Origin: Mucilaginibacter kameinonensis
GTDB taxonomy: Bacteria; Bacteroidota; Bacteroidia; Sphingobacteriales; Sphingobacteriaceae
Direction of reading: 5' to 3'
Assembly: GCF_003675385.1 (NCBI RefSeq)
Contig: NZ_RCWZ01000006.1
Span: 62,001-126,000 of the forward strand
Length of the DNA: 64,000 bases
In this document: positions 41,276 to 49,310 of the stretch, one piece after another
Layout of the letters: every line of letters begins with the position of its first letter
Numbering within the stretch: the first letter of the stretch is position 1
Translations under genes and position numbers: made by a program
Notes under the pieces: generated by a model
Told to the model about the DNA's origin: nothing
Seen by the model: only the letters and a program-made list of their open reading frames with translations
Databases searched by the model: none

Positions 41276-42259
41276 ATGATGAAAAGAAAACTGATGTTTC
41301 TGTCACTTGCGGCTATAGGATTTGCAAGTTGCAACGGTGGGTTTAAGCAGGGCGATGGCGGCTTGCTTTACAACATCCACACTTCAAAAGGCAATCCTAA
41401 AGTTAAGGAAGGTGACTTTATGACACTGAACATGATCCTTAAAACCGATAAAGATTCAATTATCAACAATTCTTATGATAATGGCCAGCCTATCCCAACG
41501 CTGATGCCTAAATCACAGATGAAAGGTGATATTGTTTCTGGTTTGGCATTGTTGGGTGAAGGGGATAGTGCTACATTCAAAATAGCTGCCGATTCGGTAT
41601 TTAAAGGTGGCCAGCAACGTCCTCCGGGCTTTAAAGGCAAATACCTCGTTTATACTATCAAAATAGAGAAAGTTATTGCTAAAGGTGCTCTTAACGAGCA
41701 GGTTTTCCGTGACCGTGTTACCCAATACATGAAAGGCCAGACCGATGCCCTTAAAGGCAAAGAGCCTGCAAAAATTCAAGGTTACTTAGATGCTCATAAA
41801 GATCTGAAATTCACCAAAACCGCGTCTGGCTTAAACTATGCTGTTACTACACCGGGTGCCGGTGCAAACGCTGCTGTAGGTGATACCGCAGTAATTAACT
41901 ATACTTTAAGGCTTGTTACCGGTAAGGTTTTAGAAACCAGCTCTAAAGAAGTTGCTGTTAAAGAAAAAATGCAAATCAACCCGATGAACCCTTACCAGCC
42001 AATCCGCATCCCGGTAGGTGAAGGTAAAGTGATCAAAGGCTGGGACGAAGCTTTCCAATTGTTTAACAAAGGCACTAAAGCTGTATTGGTTGTTCCTTCA
42101 TCATTAGGTTATGGTGACCAGGGTAGCCCGCAAATGCAGCCTTATACACCGCTTGTGTTTGAAGTTGAACTTGTAAATATTGTTCACCCAAATCCAAACG
42201 CGCCGAAACCGGTTATGCCGCAAATGCAAATGCCAACGCCAACTCCGGCAACAAAATAA
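41276..42259 (+). CDS. FKBP-type peptidyl-prolyl isomerase lipoprotein
   Basis: Protein of 327 residues with a lipoprotein signal ending FASC (Cys20, counting both leading Met). Residues about 35-135 form a degenerate FKBP-like N-terminal domain (GDFMTLNMILKTDKDSIINN), and about 175-305 a second FKBP domain (VGDTAVINYTLRL, IPVGEGKVIKGWDEAFQLF, VPSSLGYGDQGSPQM, LVFEVELVNI). A Pro/Met/Gln-rich tail follows. It helps fold exported proteins in the periplasm. Its relative follows 60 bases downstream after a strong terminator, so the pair probably arose by duplication. Confidence 0.9.
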   Translation: MMKRKLMFLSLAAIGFASCNGGFKQGDGGLLYNIHTSKGNPKVKEGDFMTLNMILKTDKDSIINNSYDNGQPIPTLMPKSQMKGDIVSGLALLGEGDSATFKIAADSVFKGGQQRPPGFKGKYLVYTIKIEKVIAKGALNEQVFRDRVTQYMKGQTDALKGKEPAKIQGYLDAHKDLKFTKTASGLNYAVTTPGAGANAAVGDTAVINYTLRLVTGKVLETSSKEVAVKEKMQINPMNPYQPIRIPVGEGKVIKGWDEAFQLFNKGTKAVLVVPSSLGYGDQGSPQMQPYTPLVFEVELVNIVHPNPNAPKPVMPQMQMPTPTPATK

Positions 42260-42274
42260 TTATACTATCTTATG

Positions 42275-42308
42275 AAGCCTTTCCTGCACAAGCAGGAAAG
42301 GCTTTTTT
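42275..42308 (+). terminator. Rho-independent terminator between the FKBP genes
   Basis: Perfect 13-bp stem AAGCCTTTCCTGC / GCAGGAAAGGCTT with a 4-base loop, then TTTT. Confidence 0.88.
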
Positions 42309-42319
42309 ATTTATAGCTT

Positions 42320-43324
42320 ATGAAAAAGTACATTTTTTATTTTATAGCACCTTTATTAAGCCTATCGGCTTTAACTGCTAATGCGCAAACCGGTGCTGTA
42401 AAAAAACGCCCTGCTGCAGCCAAAAGCGGCGCGGTTAAAAAAACCGTTCCTGCAAAAAAAACGGTTACACCGCCACAGGTTGTTGGCATGCTTAAAACAT
42501 CTAAGGGCTCTTTTTACAAGATCTATACCGCAAACACAGGGGTAAAACCTAAAACCAGTGATGTGATCACTTTTAACTTTATCCAGAAAACGGATAAAGA
42601 TTCTGTACTTTATAATAGCTTCGCAGCAGGGCACCCTGCACAGGCCCAGATCCAGCCGTCGCGCGGTTTAGGTGATATGATGGATGTTTTCCCGCTTTTG
42701 GCTGCTAAAGACAGCGCTTTGGTAAAAATCCCTGCCGATTCGATATTTAAAGGTCATGAAGAAGCCCGTCCGCCGTTTTTCCCTAAAGGCAGTTTTCTGA
42801 GCTTCGTGATTAAAATGGAAAAAATCCAGTCGATAAATGAAGCTATGGCCGAAAGAAATGCCGCTTTGGAAAAGCAAAAACAGGCTGAAGTAGCTGCTGC
42901 TAACGCGTATGTAACTTCACACGGTCTTAAAACCACAAGCACTGCATCAGGCTTACAATATGTAATTACCAGCCCAACTGATAAAAGTAAACCGGCAAAC
43001 GGCGATACCGTACTGGTTAATTACACAGGTAAGCTGCTTAACGGCAAAGTATTTGACAGCAGCATCGAAGCTAATGCCAAAGCTGCCGGTTTAGATCAGC
43101 CTGGCCGCCCGTATGAGCCAATTAGTGTGGTACTGGGCGAAGGCCGTGTAATACCAGGTTGGGAGGAAGCTTTGCTTTTGCTTAACGAAGGTTCAAAAGC
43201 TACTTTCATTATTCCATCGGGTCTTGCCTATGGTGATAGAGGTTCGGGCGCAATCCCTCCTGGCAGCACCCTTTTATTTGATATTGAATTGGTGAAGGTT
43301 AATCCTGCCAAGAAAACCAAGTAA
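42320..43324 (+). CDS. FKBP-type peptidyl-prolyl isomerase, periplasmic
   Basis: Protein of 334 residues with a type I signal peptide (about 1-23, LTANAQ) instead of a lipobox, then a Lys/Ala/Pro-rich linker (about 24-55). Like the preceding gene it has a degenerate FKBP-like domain (about 55-165, SDVITFNFIQKTDKDSVLYN) and a C-terminal FKBP domain (about 205-330, NGDTVLVNYTGKLLNGKVFD, VIPGWEEALLLLNEGSKATF, IPSGLAYGDRGSGAIPPGST). The C-terminal active-site residues are well kept, better than in the first copy. Role: proline isomerisation during folding of envelope proteins. Confidence 0.9.
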   Translation: MKKYIFYFIAPLLSLSALTANAQTGAVKKRPAAAKSGAVKKTVPAKKTVTPPQVVGMLKTSKGSFYKIYTANTGVKPKTSDVITFNFIQKTDKDSVLYNSFAAGHPAQAQIQPSRGLGDMMDVFPLLAAKDSALVKIPADSIFKGHEEARPPFFPKGSFLSFVIKMEKIQSINEAMAERNAALEKQKQAEVAAANAYVTSHGLKTTSTASGLQYVITSPTDKSKPANGDTVLVNYTGKLLNGKVFDSSIEANAKAAGLDQPGRPYEPISVVLGEGRVIPGWEEALLLLNEGSKATFIIPSGLAYGDRGSGAIPPGSTLLFDIELVKVNPAKKTK

Positions 43325-43348
43325 TCATATTAAAAGATCATAATAATC

Positions 43349-43380
43349 AACCTCTTGCCCTAAAAGCAGGAGGTTTTTTG
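43349..43380 (+). terminator. Rho-independent terminator after the second FKBP gene
   Basis: AACCTCTTGC (43349-43358) pairs with GCAGGAGGTT (43366-43375) apart from one mismatch; TTTTT follows. Confidence 0.72.
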
Positions 43381-43454
43381 TTTATAGGGAGCAATTTTTA
43401 GTTAGATGGGTTTATACTTTACGGTTATAAATTCGTTATTAAGTATTCAAGGTT

Positions 43455-43462
43455 TATTTTTG
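43455..43462 (+). promoter_or_regulatory. -7 promoter box of tatD, leaderless arrangement
   Basis: TATTTTTG matches TAnnTTTG and ends four bases before the tatD ATG. Confidence 0.48.
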
Positions 43463-43466
43463 CAGC

Positions 43467-44234
43467 ATGGTTTTAACCGACACGCATACACATCTATATT
43501 ACGAAAACATTCCTGAAAAACGCGCGTCATTAATGCAGCGTTGTATCGATAATAGCATTACCCGTTTGTTTTTACCTAATGTTGATGCCGCGTCTGTTCC
43601 GCTGGTTTATGGTTTGGTAAACGACTATCCTCAATATTGTTACCCTATGCTTGGCTTACATCCCTGCGATGTAAAGGAAGCCTGGGAAGACGAACTATCG
43701 GCCATTATGGATGCCCATCAGCAAAATAAGATCTATGCCATTGGCGAGATTGGTATTGACCTGTATTGGGATAAAACGCATTTAAAAGAACAGGTAGATG
43801 CTTTTATAAAGCAGATCAATTGGGCTAAAAACCTTGATTTGCCCATAGTGATCCATTGCCGTGATGCTTTTGACGAAGTGTACGAAGTGTTGAAACAGGA
43901 AGCGGATGAAAAACTGCGTGGCATTTTCCATTGCTTTGGCGGTACGGTTGAACAAGCGCAGAAAGTTATCGACCTGAATTTTTACCTCGGTATAGGCGGC
44001 GTTGTTACTTACAAGAACTCGGGACTTGATAAAGTAATACAGGAAATTGACTTAAAACATATAGTTTTAGAAACAGATTCTCCGTACCTTACGCCCGTTC
44101 CGTTCAGGGGTAAACCTAATGAAAGCTCGTACCTGGTGTATATCGCCGGGAAAGTAGCCGAGCTTCACCACACAAGCATTGAAAAAGTGGCCGAGGTCAC
44201 TACCGAAAATTCCAGGCTTGTGTTCGGAATTTGA
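43467..44234 (+). CDS. tatD: TatD family metal-dependent deoxyribonuclease
   Basis: Protein of 255 residues, typical length. Metal ligands of the amidohydrolase-like fold are visible: DTHTHLYYE (about 4-12), GEIGIDLYWD (about 93-102), IVIHCRDAF (about 129-137), FHCFGG (about 152-157) and LETDSPYLTPVPFRGKPNES (about 194-213). TatD enzymes are 3'-5' DNases/RNases with roles in repair and nucleic-acid breakdown; despite the name they are not needed for Tat export. The asparaginase gene follows 38 bases later on the same strand and is probably co-transcribed. Confidence 0.92.
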   Translation: MVLTDTHTHLYYENIPEKRASLMQRCIDNSITRLFLPNVDAASVPLVYGLVNDYPQYCYPMLGLHPCDVKEAWEDELSAIMDAHQQNKIYAIGEIGIDLYWDKTHLKEQVDAFIKQINWAKNLDLPIVIHCRDAFDEVYEVLKQEADEKLRGIFHCFGGTVEQAQKVIDLNFYLGIGGVVTYKNSGLDKVIQEIDLKHIVLETDSPYLTPVPFRGKPNESSYLVYIAGKVAELHHTSIEKVAEVTTENSRLVFGI

Positions 44235-44272
44235 AATTGTTTAAATATTTTACCACAGCATAAACTTAATTA

Positions 44273-45295
44273 ATGAGCCAAATTTTAATCATCTATACCG
44301 GAGGGACAATCGGTATGATGAGTGATCCGGTTACCAAGGTGCTCAAGCCTATCAACTTTGAGCAAATAATGGATAATGTGCCCGAGCTTGAAAAGCTTAA
44401 CTGCCGTATTAAAGTACATTCATTTGATGAGATCATCGATTCATCAAATATGAACCCCGAAATATGGAGTGAATTGGCAGGACTTATCCAGTCTAACTAC
44501 CATGATAACGATGGCTTTGTAATTTTGCACGGTTCGGATACAATGGCGTATACCGCTTCGGCATTGAGTTTTATGTTAGAGAACTTAGGCAAGCCTATTA
44601 TTTTTACGGGCTCGCAATTGCCTATCAGCGCTATCCGTACAGACGCGAAGGAAAACCTGATGACGGCTATTGAAATAGCTAAAGCCAAAAAGAACGATCG
44701 TGCCCGTGTGCCGGAGGTTTGTATTTATTTTGATTATAAACTTTTCCGCGGTAACAGGGCTTTTAAATATAACTCATCAAAATTTGAAGCTTTCCGCTCG
44801 CCAAACTATCCTATACTGGCCGAATCGGGAGTGCACTTACGCTTTAGCGTAAATGACATCAGGCAACCTGAAGACGAAAGCGCCCTTATTATCCATAATA
44901 ACCTGGTTAGTGATGTAGGTGTGTTAAAACTGTACCCAGGCATAAGCCCTAAGGTAGTCGAAAACATACTAAGTGCCGATGTGCGTGGTATAGTAATGGA
45001 AACTTTTGGTGCGGGTAATACTACTACCGATGCCTGGTTTATAGATTTGCTGAAAAACGCTATCGACAGTGGCAAGGTGATCCTTGATATTTCACAATGT
45101 AAGGTAGGCACCGTAGAACTTGGCCGTTACGAAACCAGCAAACACCTGAAAGATATTGGCGTGGCCAACGGTTACGATATGACCTTTGAAGCCGCTGTTA
45201 CCAAAATGATGTACCTGCTTGGTCAAAGTGACAACCCGGCCCAGGTTAGGGAGTGGCTTGAAACTGATTTGCGTGGCGAATTGACGGTTTCGTAG
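44273..45295 (+). CDS. ansA: Type I (cytoplasmic) L-asparaginase
   Basis: Protein of 340 residues without a signal peptide. Catalytic motifs: ILIIYTGGTIGMM (about 4-16, first nucleophile Thr12), VILHGSDTMAYTASALSFML (about 83-102, second Thr and Asp), and TGSQLPISAIRTDAKENL (about 113-130, catalytic Lys). The C-terminal domain contains ETFGAGNTTTD and KVGTVELGRYETS. It hydrolyses asparagine to aspartate and ammonia. The missing signal and these motifs point to the type I enzyme rather than the periplasmic type II. It lies behind tatD and ends at a palindromic repeat. Confidence 0.93.
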   Translation: MSQILIIYTGGTIGMMSDPVTKVLKPINFEQIMDNVPELEKLNCRIKVHSFDEIIDSSNMNPEIWSELAGLIQSNYHDNDGFVILHGSDTMAYTASALSFMLENLGKPIIFTGSQLPISAIRTDAKENLMTAIEIAKAKKNDRARVPEVCIYFDYKLFRGNRAFKYNSSKFEAFRSPNYPILAESGVHLRFSVNDIRQPEDESALIIHNNLVSDVGVLKLYPGISPKVVENILSADVRGIVMETFGAGNTTTDAWFIDLLKNAIDSGKVILDISQCKVGTVELGRYETSKHLKDIGVANGYDMTFEAAVTKMMYLLGQSDNPAQVREWLETDLRGELTVS

Positions 45296-45335
45296 ATTCT
45301 CTAAAATAATCTAAGGAAAAATAAGTTTATAAAAG

Positions 45336-45417
45336 CGTCATTGCGAGGAACGAAGCAATCCCGGATTTGCAGGTTCGCCCTGTATAGTTTGGGATTGCTT
45401 CGTTCCTCGCAATGACG
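45336..45417. repeat. Inverted repeat, CATTGCGAGG family (copy 4 of 4)
   Basis: Arms 45336-45362 and 45391-45417 are perfect 27-bp inverted copies beginning CGTCATTGCGAGGAACGAAG, with a 28-base centre. It separates the convergent ansA and TetX-like genes. Confidence 0.9.
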
Positions 45418-45458
45418 TTGTTTTTTGGATTTTATCTTATCGACTTTGCCGATTGAAA

Positions 45459-46610
45459 TTACCCCTCCGGATTAAACATTGCCACCAGATTTTTTAGCCC
45501 GCCAGCCGAGTGCAATGATTCCGTTTGTTCTAATGTCATAGCGGCGGTTTCGGATGCTCTCGCGCGCATTGCTTTTTCGTAAGCGGCTATAGCATCACGG
45601 GTATTTTCAAACTCATTATTTAATAAGTGTTGGGCCAGTTCCAACGCGTCGAGCATGGCCATGTTAACGCCTTCGCCTGCGTAAGGTGGCATCAGATGGG
45701 CGGCATCGCCAAGCATGGTCAGGTTACTAAGGGCTTCCCAGGTTTGATCTAAGGGCATGCAATATTGAGGGCGGGGAATAAATACGGGCTCAGCATTTTC
45801 AAATAGTTCATCCCAGATATTGTCCCAGCCGGCAAACTCCTGCTTAAACCAGGCAAATACTGATGCTTTATCTTTGAAATCAATCCCGCTATCCTGCAGC
45901 CATGTTTCCGTTGATTTAATACCTGCATAAAATACGAGGCTGCCATCGCCTTTAGAACTTACTATCAGCGTTTTTTCGGCGCCCATGGCAAATATTTTAC
46001 CGCCGTTCAGCAGCTCGTGAACCCGGGGACTTGCCTTTTCTGAGTCATAAACAGCTCCTTCTATCACACTCACGCCTGCATAAAATGGTTTAATAGGGGT
46101 AATGTAGTGGCGGATCTTTGAATTAGCGCCATCGGCAGCTATCACTAAGTCGGCATAAGCAATTGAGCCATTTTTAAATTCCAGTTTAATCCTACCGTCC
46201 TGTTCATCAAGTGACACAAACTGGCTGTCCCAAACCACAGTATCCGGTTGCAGGGAATCGAGCAGGATTTTTCTTAATGGGCCGCGGTCAATTTCGGGGC
46301 GATTGTACGAGCCGCCGTCGGCTCCGTGCTCATCGTGTATAATGTTGGCGTATTTATCTACAACTCTTAGTTTATCGGCTCCGGGGCGATAGTTAGCGTT
46401 AAAGGCGTCCATCAATCCGGCTACATCTAAGGCTTTCAAACCCGATTCTTCATGAAGGTCAAGCGTAGCGCCCTGTACACGCACTTCCCGGTTCTCGTCG
46501 CGCTCGTAAACTTTTACGTTGGCGCCATTCATTTGTAAAATGCGTGCAAGGGTAAGTCCACCTGGGCCGCCGCCCACTATTGCTATATTTTTGTTTTTAA
46601 TTGCTTTCAT
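45459..46610 (-). CDS. TetX-like FAD-dependent monooxygenase
   Basis: Protein of 383 residues of the class A flavoprotein monooxygenases. FAD motifs: GGGPGGLTLARILQMNG (13-29), VYERDENREVRVQGATLDLH (about 35-54), the DG region VIAADGANSK (about 156-165) and GDAAHLMPPYAGEGVNMAM (301-319). The spelling of these motifs and the length recall TetX, the tetracycline-inactivating monooxygenase of Bacteroides, more than other members. Overall similarity in the substrate-binding middle (about 170-280) looks low, so activity on tetracyclines cannot be assumed. The tetR-type gene lies nine bases upstream on the same strand, and together they form an operon. Confidence 0.85.
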   Translation of the reverse strand: MKAIKNKNIAIVGGGPGGLTLARILQMNGANVKVYERDENREVRVQGATLDLHEESGLKALDVAGLMDAFNANYRPGADKLRVVDKYANIIHDEHGADGGSYNRPEIDRGPLRKILLDSLQPDTVVWDSQFVSLDEQDGRIKLEFKNGSIAYADLVIAADGANSKIRHYITPIKPFYAGVSVIEGAVYDSEKASPRVHELLNGGKIFAMGAEKTLIVSSKGDGSLVFYAGIKSTETWLQDSGIDFKDKASVFAWFKQEFAGWDNIWDELFENAEPVFIPRPQYCMPLDQTWEALSNLTMLGDAAHLMPPYAGEGVNMAMLDALELAQHLLNNEFENTRDAIAAYEKAMRARASETAAMTLEQTESLHSAGGLKNLVAMFNPEG

Positions 46611-46619
46611 GTTGTTTAA

Positions 46620-47216
46620 TTATTTCATCATACCTTTTATTACTGCATCACAACAGGCCGATACTACTTCATCGGTAATGATTTGTATAGGTCTGTTGAG
46701 ATGATCAAAATACTCGTTCACCAGATCAAGCAGGGGCGAAAACATAAGTGCCCGCTGAGCATCAAAAGGAAGATCGCTGATTATTCCTGCCTCGACATTT
46801 GACTGAATAAAGCGATGGATGGGAGCGAAGAACTGGCCCTGCTGAATATTTTCCCGTTGATAGGCTTTGTTAAGCAAAGGCGAAGATTTACCATACAGAA
46901 TTAAGGCGAAGTGTGTACGGTTATTTTTTAAGTATTGAAAACCATTGTCCCAAAGCTTTTTAATGCCGGTTTCAAAATCCACTTTTTCATCAAACCCTTT
47001 CAGGATAGCGGCTTCGTAAGCGCCTAAAACTTCGGTAATGAAAAGCTTGATCAGCAGGTCTTCCTTATCCTCGTATTTGATATAGATGGTACGGGGTGAT
47101 ACATTTGCCGCCTTAGCCAGCTTTTGCATACTCAGGTTTTCGAGCCCTTCGTTGGCAATAATATCAAGGGCAATGGTGCGAATGGCTTGCTCTTTCTCTA
47201 AATTCTTTGGCCTCAT
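46620..47216 (-). CDS. TetR/AcrR family repressor
   Basis: Protein of 198 residues. The N-terminal HTH domain (about 8-60: EQAIRTIALDIIANEGLENL, MQKLAKAANVSPRTIYIKYE) is standard; the C-terminal ligand domain (about 70-190) is helical and gives no hint of the effector. The stop is nine bases before the TetX-like gene, so regulator and enzyme are read as one message. Two perfect palindromes just upstream of its start are likely operators, which predicts autoregulation and induction of the enzyme by a small molecule. Confidence 0.92.
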   Translation of the reverse strand: MRPKNLEKEQAIRTIALDIIANEGLENLSMQKLAKAANVSPRTIYIKYEDKEDLLIKLFITEVLGAYEAAILKGFDEKVDFETGIKKLWDNGFQYLKNNRTHFALILYGKSSPLLNKAYQRENIQQGQFFAPIHRFIQSNVEAGIISDLPFDAQRALMFSPLLDLVNEYFDHLNRPIQIITDEVVSACCDAVIKGMMK

Positions 47217-47231
47217 AACACGGGTAATTTG

Positions 47232-47270
47232 AATTGTTATACAATTATAAGTAAATGTTTATTTACTTAT
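47232..47270. promoter_or_regulatory. Two abutting palindromes: probable TetR operators
   Basis: AATTGT-TAT-ACAATT (47232-47246) is a perfect 6-3-6 palindrome. ATAAGTAAAT-GTTT-ATTTACTTAT (47247-47270) is a perfect 10-4-10 palindrome. They touch each other and lie 16-54 bases upstream of the tetR-like start codon, where the promoter should be. Confidence 0.62.
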
Positions 47271-47377
47271 GGTATTTTTATTTCAAATGACTTTAAGATG
47301 ATGGGACAAATAGGCCGGAGCCGATGTGCAGAGAGTAAACTAAAGCATTCTAAACAGGTAAGCCGCAACTAAGGCTA

Positions 47378-48565
47378 TCACTCCACTTCAATTCCCTTCG
47401 GAAACTTCTTAAACACCGTATCAAATGTAAGATCAGGATATTGCGCGCTTGCCTTATCCATAATAAATTTCAACTGCTCATATTCAAAAGATGCTATTTG
47501 CTGGTTTTCCCATTTTTTTTCGCCGGCTGCATAAGGGATCAGCCATTTTACAGCGGCTTTCATTCCCCGGCCATCTGCGGTTTGCTTATGCCACAGGTCG
47601 ATATTTAGATGGTTGGCTAAAATGGCCATCTGGCACCAGGCATACAGGTTCATATTCACATAATCCCACGATTTGGTGCGGGCAAGTTCAAGGGGCTGGG
47701 CGCCTTCAGGAGTGAATTGCTTATCAATACGTGGAATAGTGATGTTTTTGATTAATTCTGTAGCTGTTTTATTATCGCCTATAAAAAGCGAGTAATCGAT
47801 AAGCTGCACATCATAATATGAGCCATGGTTGTTGAGTTGCGAACGTTCGTCTTTACCATTAGGGCTGGTTTGCAACCAACCGGCAAAAGCCTTAAACCAG
47901 TCTTTTATATCATTTACCAATTTCTCATCCATAGCCTTGCTGCCCTTTAACATGGCAATAGCATCGGGTATCGCGGTAAGCTCCCTGCTTTCAATTATAC
48001 CTATGCCCCGACCGTCATTAAGGCCTGGAATATATTGCGCATAATTTAAGTTGGGGTTCATGCGGGATGCAGGATCAATAAACCATGTTTGCAATAAGCT
48101 TCTGGCTTTTGCCGCATACTTTTCATTCCTGGTATAATAATACGCGAAGCCCAACTGCTTGACGGCGGTACACATATCGCCCAGTTGACTGCGGTCATGC
48201 AGTAAATAAATTTCGGGGTTGCGTTCGCCATCTTTACGAATGTAGGGCAGGCCATCGGGTTTTGCGGGGTCGGCCCACCAGTAAGGTGCCTGGCTTACAT
48301 AATCGTGCTTATCGTTGCTTGGCGCGGTTTTGGTTTTGTTGAAAGTAACCGAATATGGCCCTTTGGTAAGTGCACTATCTGCCCGGTTAATCATCGCGTT
48401 GATTTTGGTAGATGCATCTTTATCTCCTTGTTTTAACAAGCTTTTCGATTTGATCAACAATTGCTCATCGACTAATAGAAAGCTTGCTTTTTGCTGGGCG
48501 AAAGAAGATTTATTAAATATGATAAATAACAAAAGGCACAGGCCGGATAATTTTCTAAATTTCAT
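47378..48565 (-). CDS. Alginate-lyase-family (PF05426) secreted protein, copy A
   Basis: Protein of 395 residues with a signal peptide (about 1-24, SSFAQ). The alpha/alpha-toroid domain of the Alginate_lyase family covers most of it: HDYVSQAPYWWADP (about 87-100), FIDPASRMNPNLNYAQYIPG (162-181), the catalytic-type motif NNH at 245-247 and LELARTKSWDYVNMNLYAW (about 292-310), which supply the Asn, His, Arg and Tyr expected of PL5-type lyases. It probably cleaves uronic-acid-containing polysaccharide in the periplasm; the true substrate could be alginate or a glucuronan. A paralogue is encoded at 55016-56197. It shares strand with the LytTR operon upstream. Confidence 0.8.
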   Translation of the reverse strand: MKFRKLSGLCLLLFIIFNKSSFAQQKASFLLVDEQLLIKSKSLLKQGDKDASTKINAMINRADSALTKGPYSVTFNKTKTAPSNDKHDYVSQAPYWWADPAKPDGLPYIRKDGERNPEIYLLHDRSQLGDMCTAVKQLGFAYYYTRNEKYAAKARSLLQTWFIDPASRMNPNLNYAQYIPGLNDGRGIGIIESRELTAIPDAIAMLKGSKAMDEKLVNDIKDWFKAFAGWLQTSPNGKDERSQLNNHGSYYDVQLIDYSLFIGDNKTATELIKNITIPRIDKQFTPEGAQPLELARTKSWDYVNMNLYAWCQMAILANHLNIDLWHKQTADGRGMKAAVKWLIPYAAGEKKWENQQIASFEYEQLKFIMDKASAQYPDLTFDTVFKKFPKGIEVE

Positions 48566-48599
48566 AAGATAGGGTAAAGCCTGGTTCGCTTTACAAAAG

Positions 48600-49310
48600 C
48601 TAAAATATCCTTTTATTAATTATCGCCATAAACCCTTCTTTAAATTTTTCGCTCACAGGGATATGTTTATCGGCTATGTAGATGTGATTATCCTGGATTT
48701 TTGCCAGTTGTTTGGTGTTTACAATAAAGGAGTTGTGCACCCGTACAAATGGAGCCGAAAGCTGTTCTTCAATATCTTTAAGCCGGCGATAGATCAGCAG
48801 TTGCTCCTGCCCGGTAACGAGGCGTACGTACTCTTTTTCACCTTCAAAGTACAGGATCTCATCCAGAAGGATGCGGCGTAATACCTTGCCCGATTTTACA
48901 AAGAAATAGCCTTCGTCGGCGGTTTGAGTTTTGGGAGTCATTTGTTCTGCCTTACCAAAATAAGCCTCAATCTTTTGCATGGCAGCCAGGAAACGCTTCA
49001 GCGTAATGGGTTTAAGCAGGTAATCGATAGTTTGATAAGTATAGCTCTCGGCAGCGTATTCCGAATAGGCGGTAGTGAACACAATTTTAGTTTGGGGCGG
49101 CAGCAGACCGGCCAATTCCATACCGGTTAGCTGCGGCATGTTGATATCCAGAAAAATAAAATCCACCTTATGGGTTTTTAGGAAAGCCAATGCCTCAAGC
49201 GCGTTGTAGCACTTGGCCTTAAGCTGCCATTGGGTACTTTGCTGCACCAGGATTTCGAGCAGGTTTACCGCGTTGGGTTCATCGTCAATAATGATACAGC
49301 TTAAGTTCAT
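48600..49310 (-). CDS. LytTR-type response regulator
   Basis: Protein of 236 residues. Receiver domain about 1-118 with the phospho-Asp in FIFLDINMPQLTGMEL (about Asp56) and LLKPITLKRFLAAM; LytTR DNA-binding domain about 135-236 (ILYFEGEKEYVRLVTG, FVRVHNSFIVNTKQL). The stop of the partner kinase gene overlaps its start by four bases. A set of direct repeats with LytTR-like spacing lies upstream of the operon, between it and the divergent gene at 50562, which is the best candidate for its target. Confidence 0.92.
   Translation of the reverse strand: MNLSCIIIDDEPNAVNLLEILVQQSTQWQLKAKCYNALEALAFLKTHKVDFIFLDINMPQLTGMELAGLLPPQTKIVFTTAYSEYAAESYTYQTIDYLLKPITLKRFLAAMQKIEAYFGKAEQMTPKTQTADEGYFFVKSGKVLRRILLDEILYFEGEKEYVRLVTGQEQLLIYRRLKDIEEQLSAPFVRVHNSFIVNTKQLAKIQDNHIYIADKHIPVSEKFKEGFMAIINKRIF

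Noticed and set aside
16504..45417. CRISPR array
   Set aside because: Repeats occur as inverted pairs at distant loci, not as regularly spaced direct repeats, and no cas gene is present.
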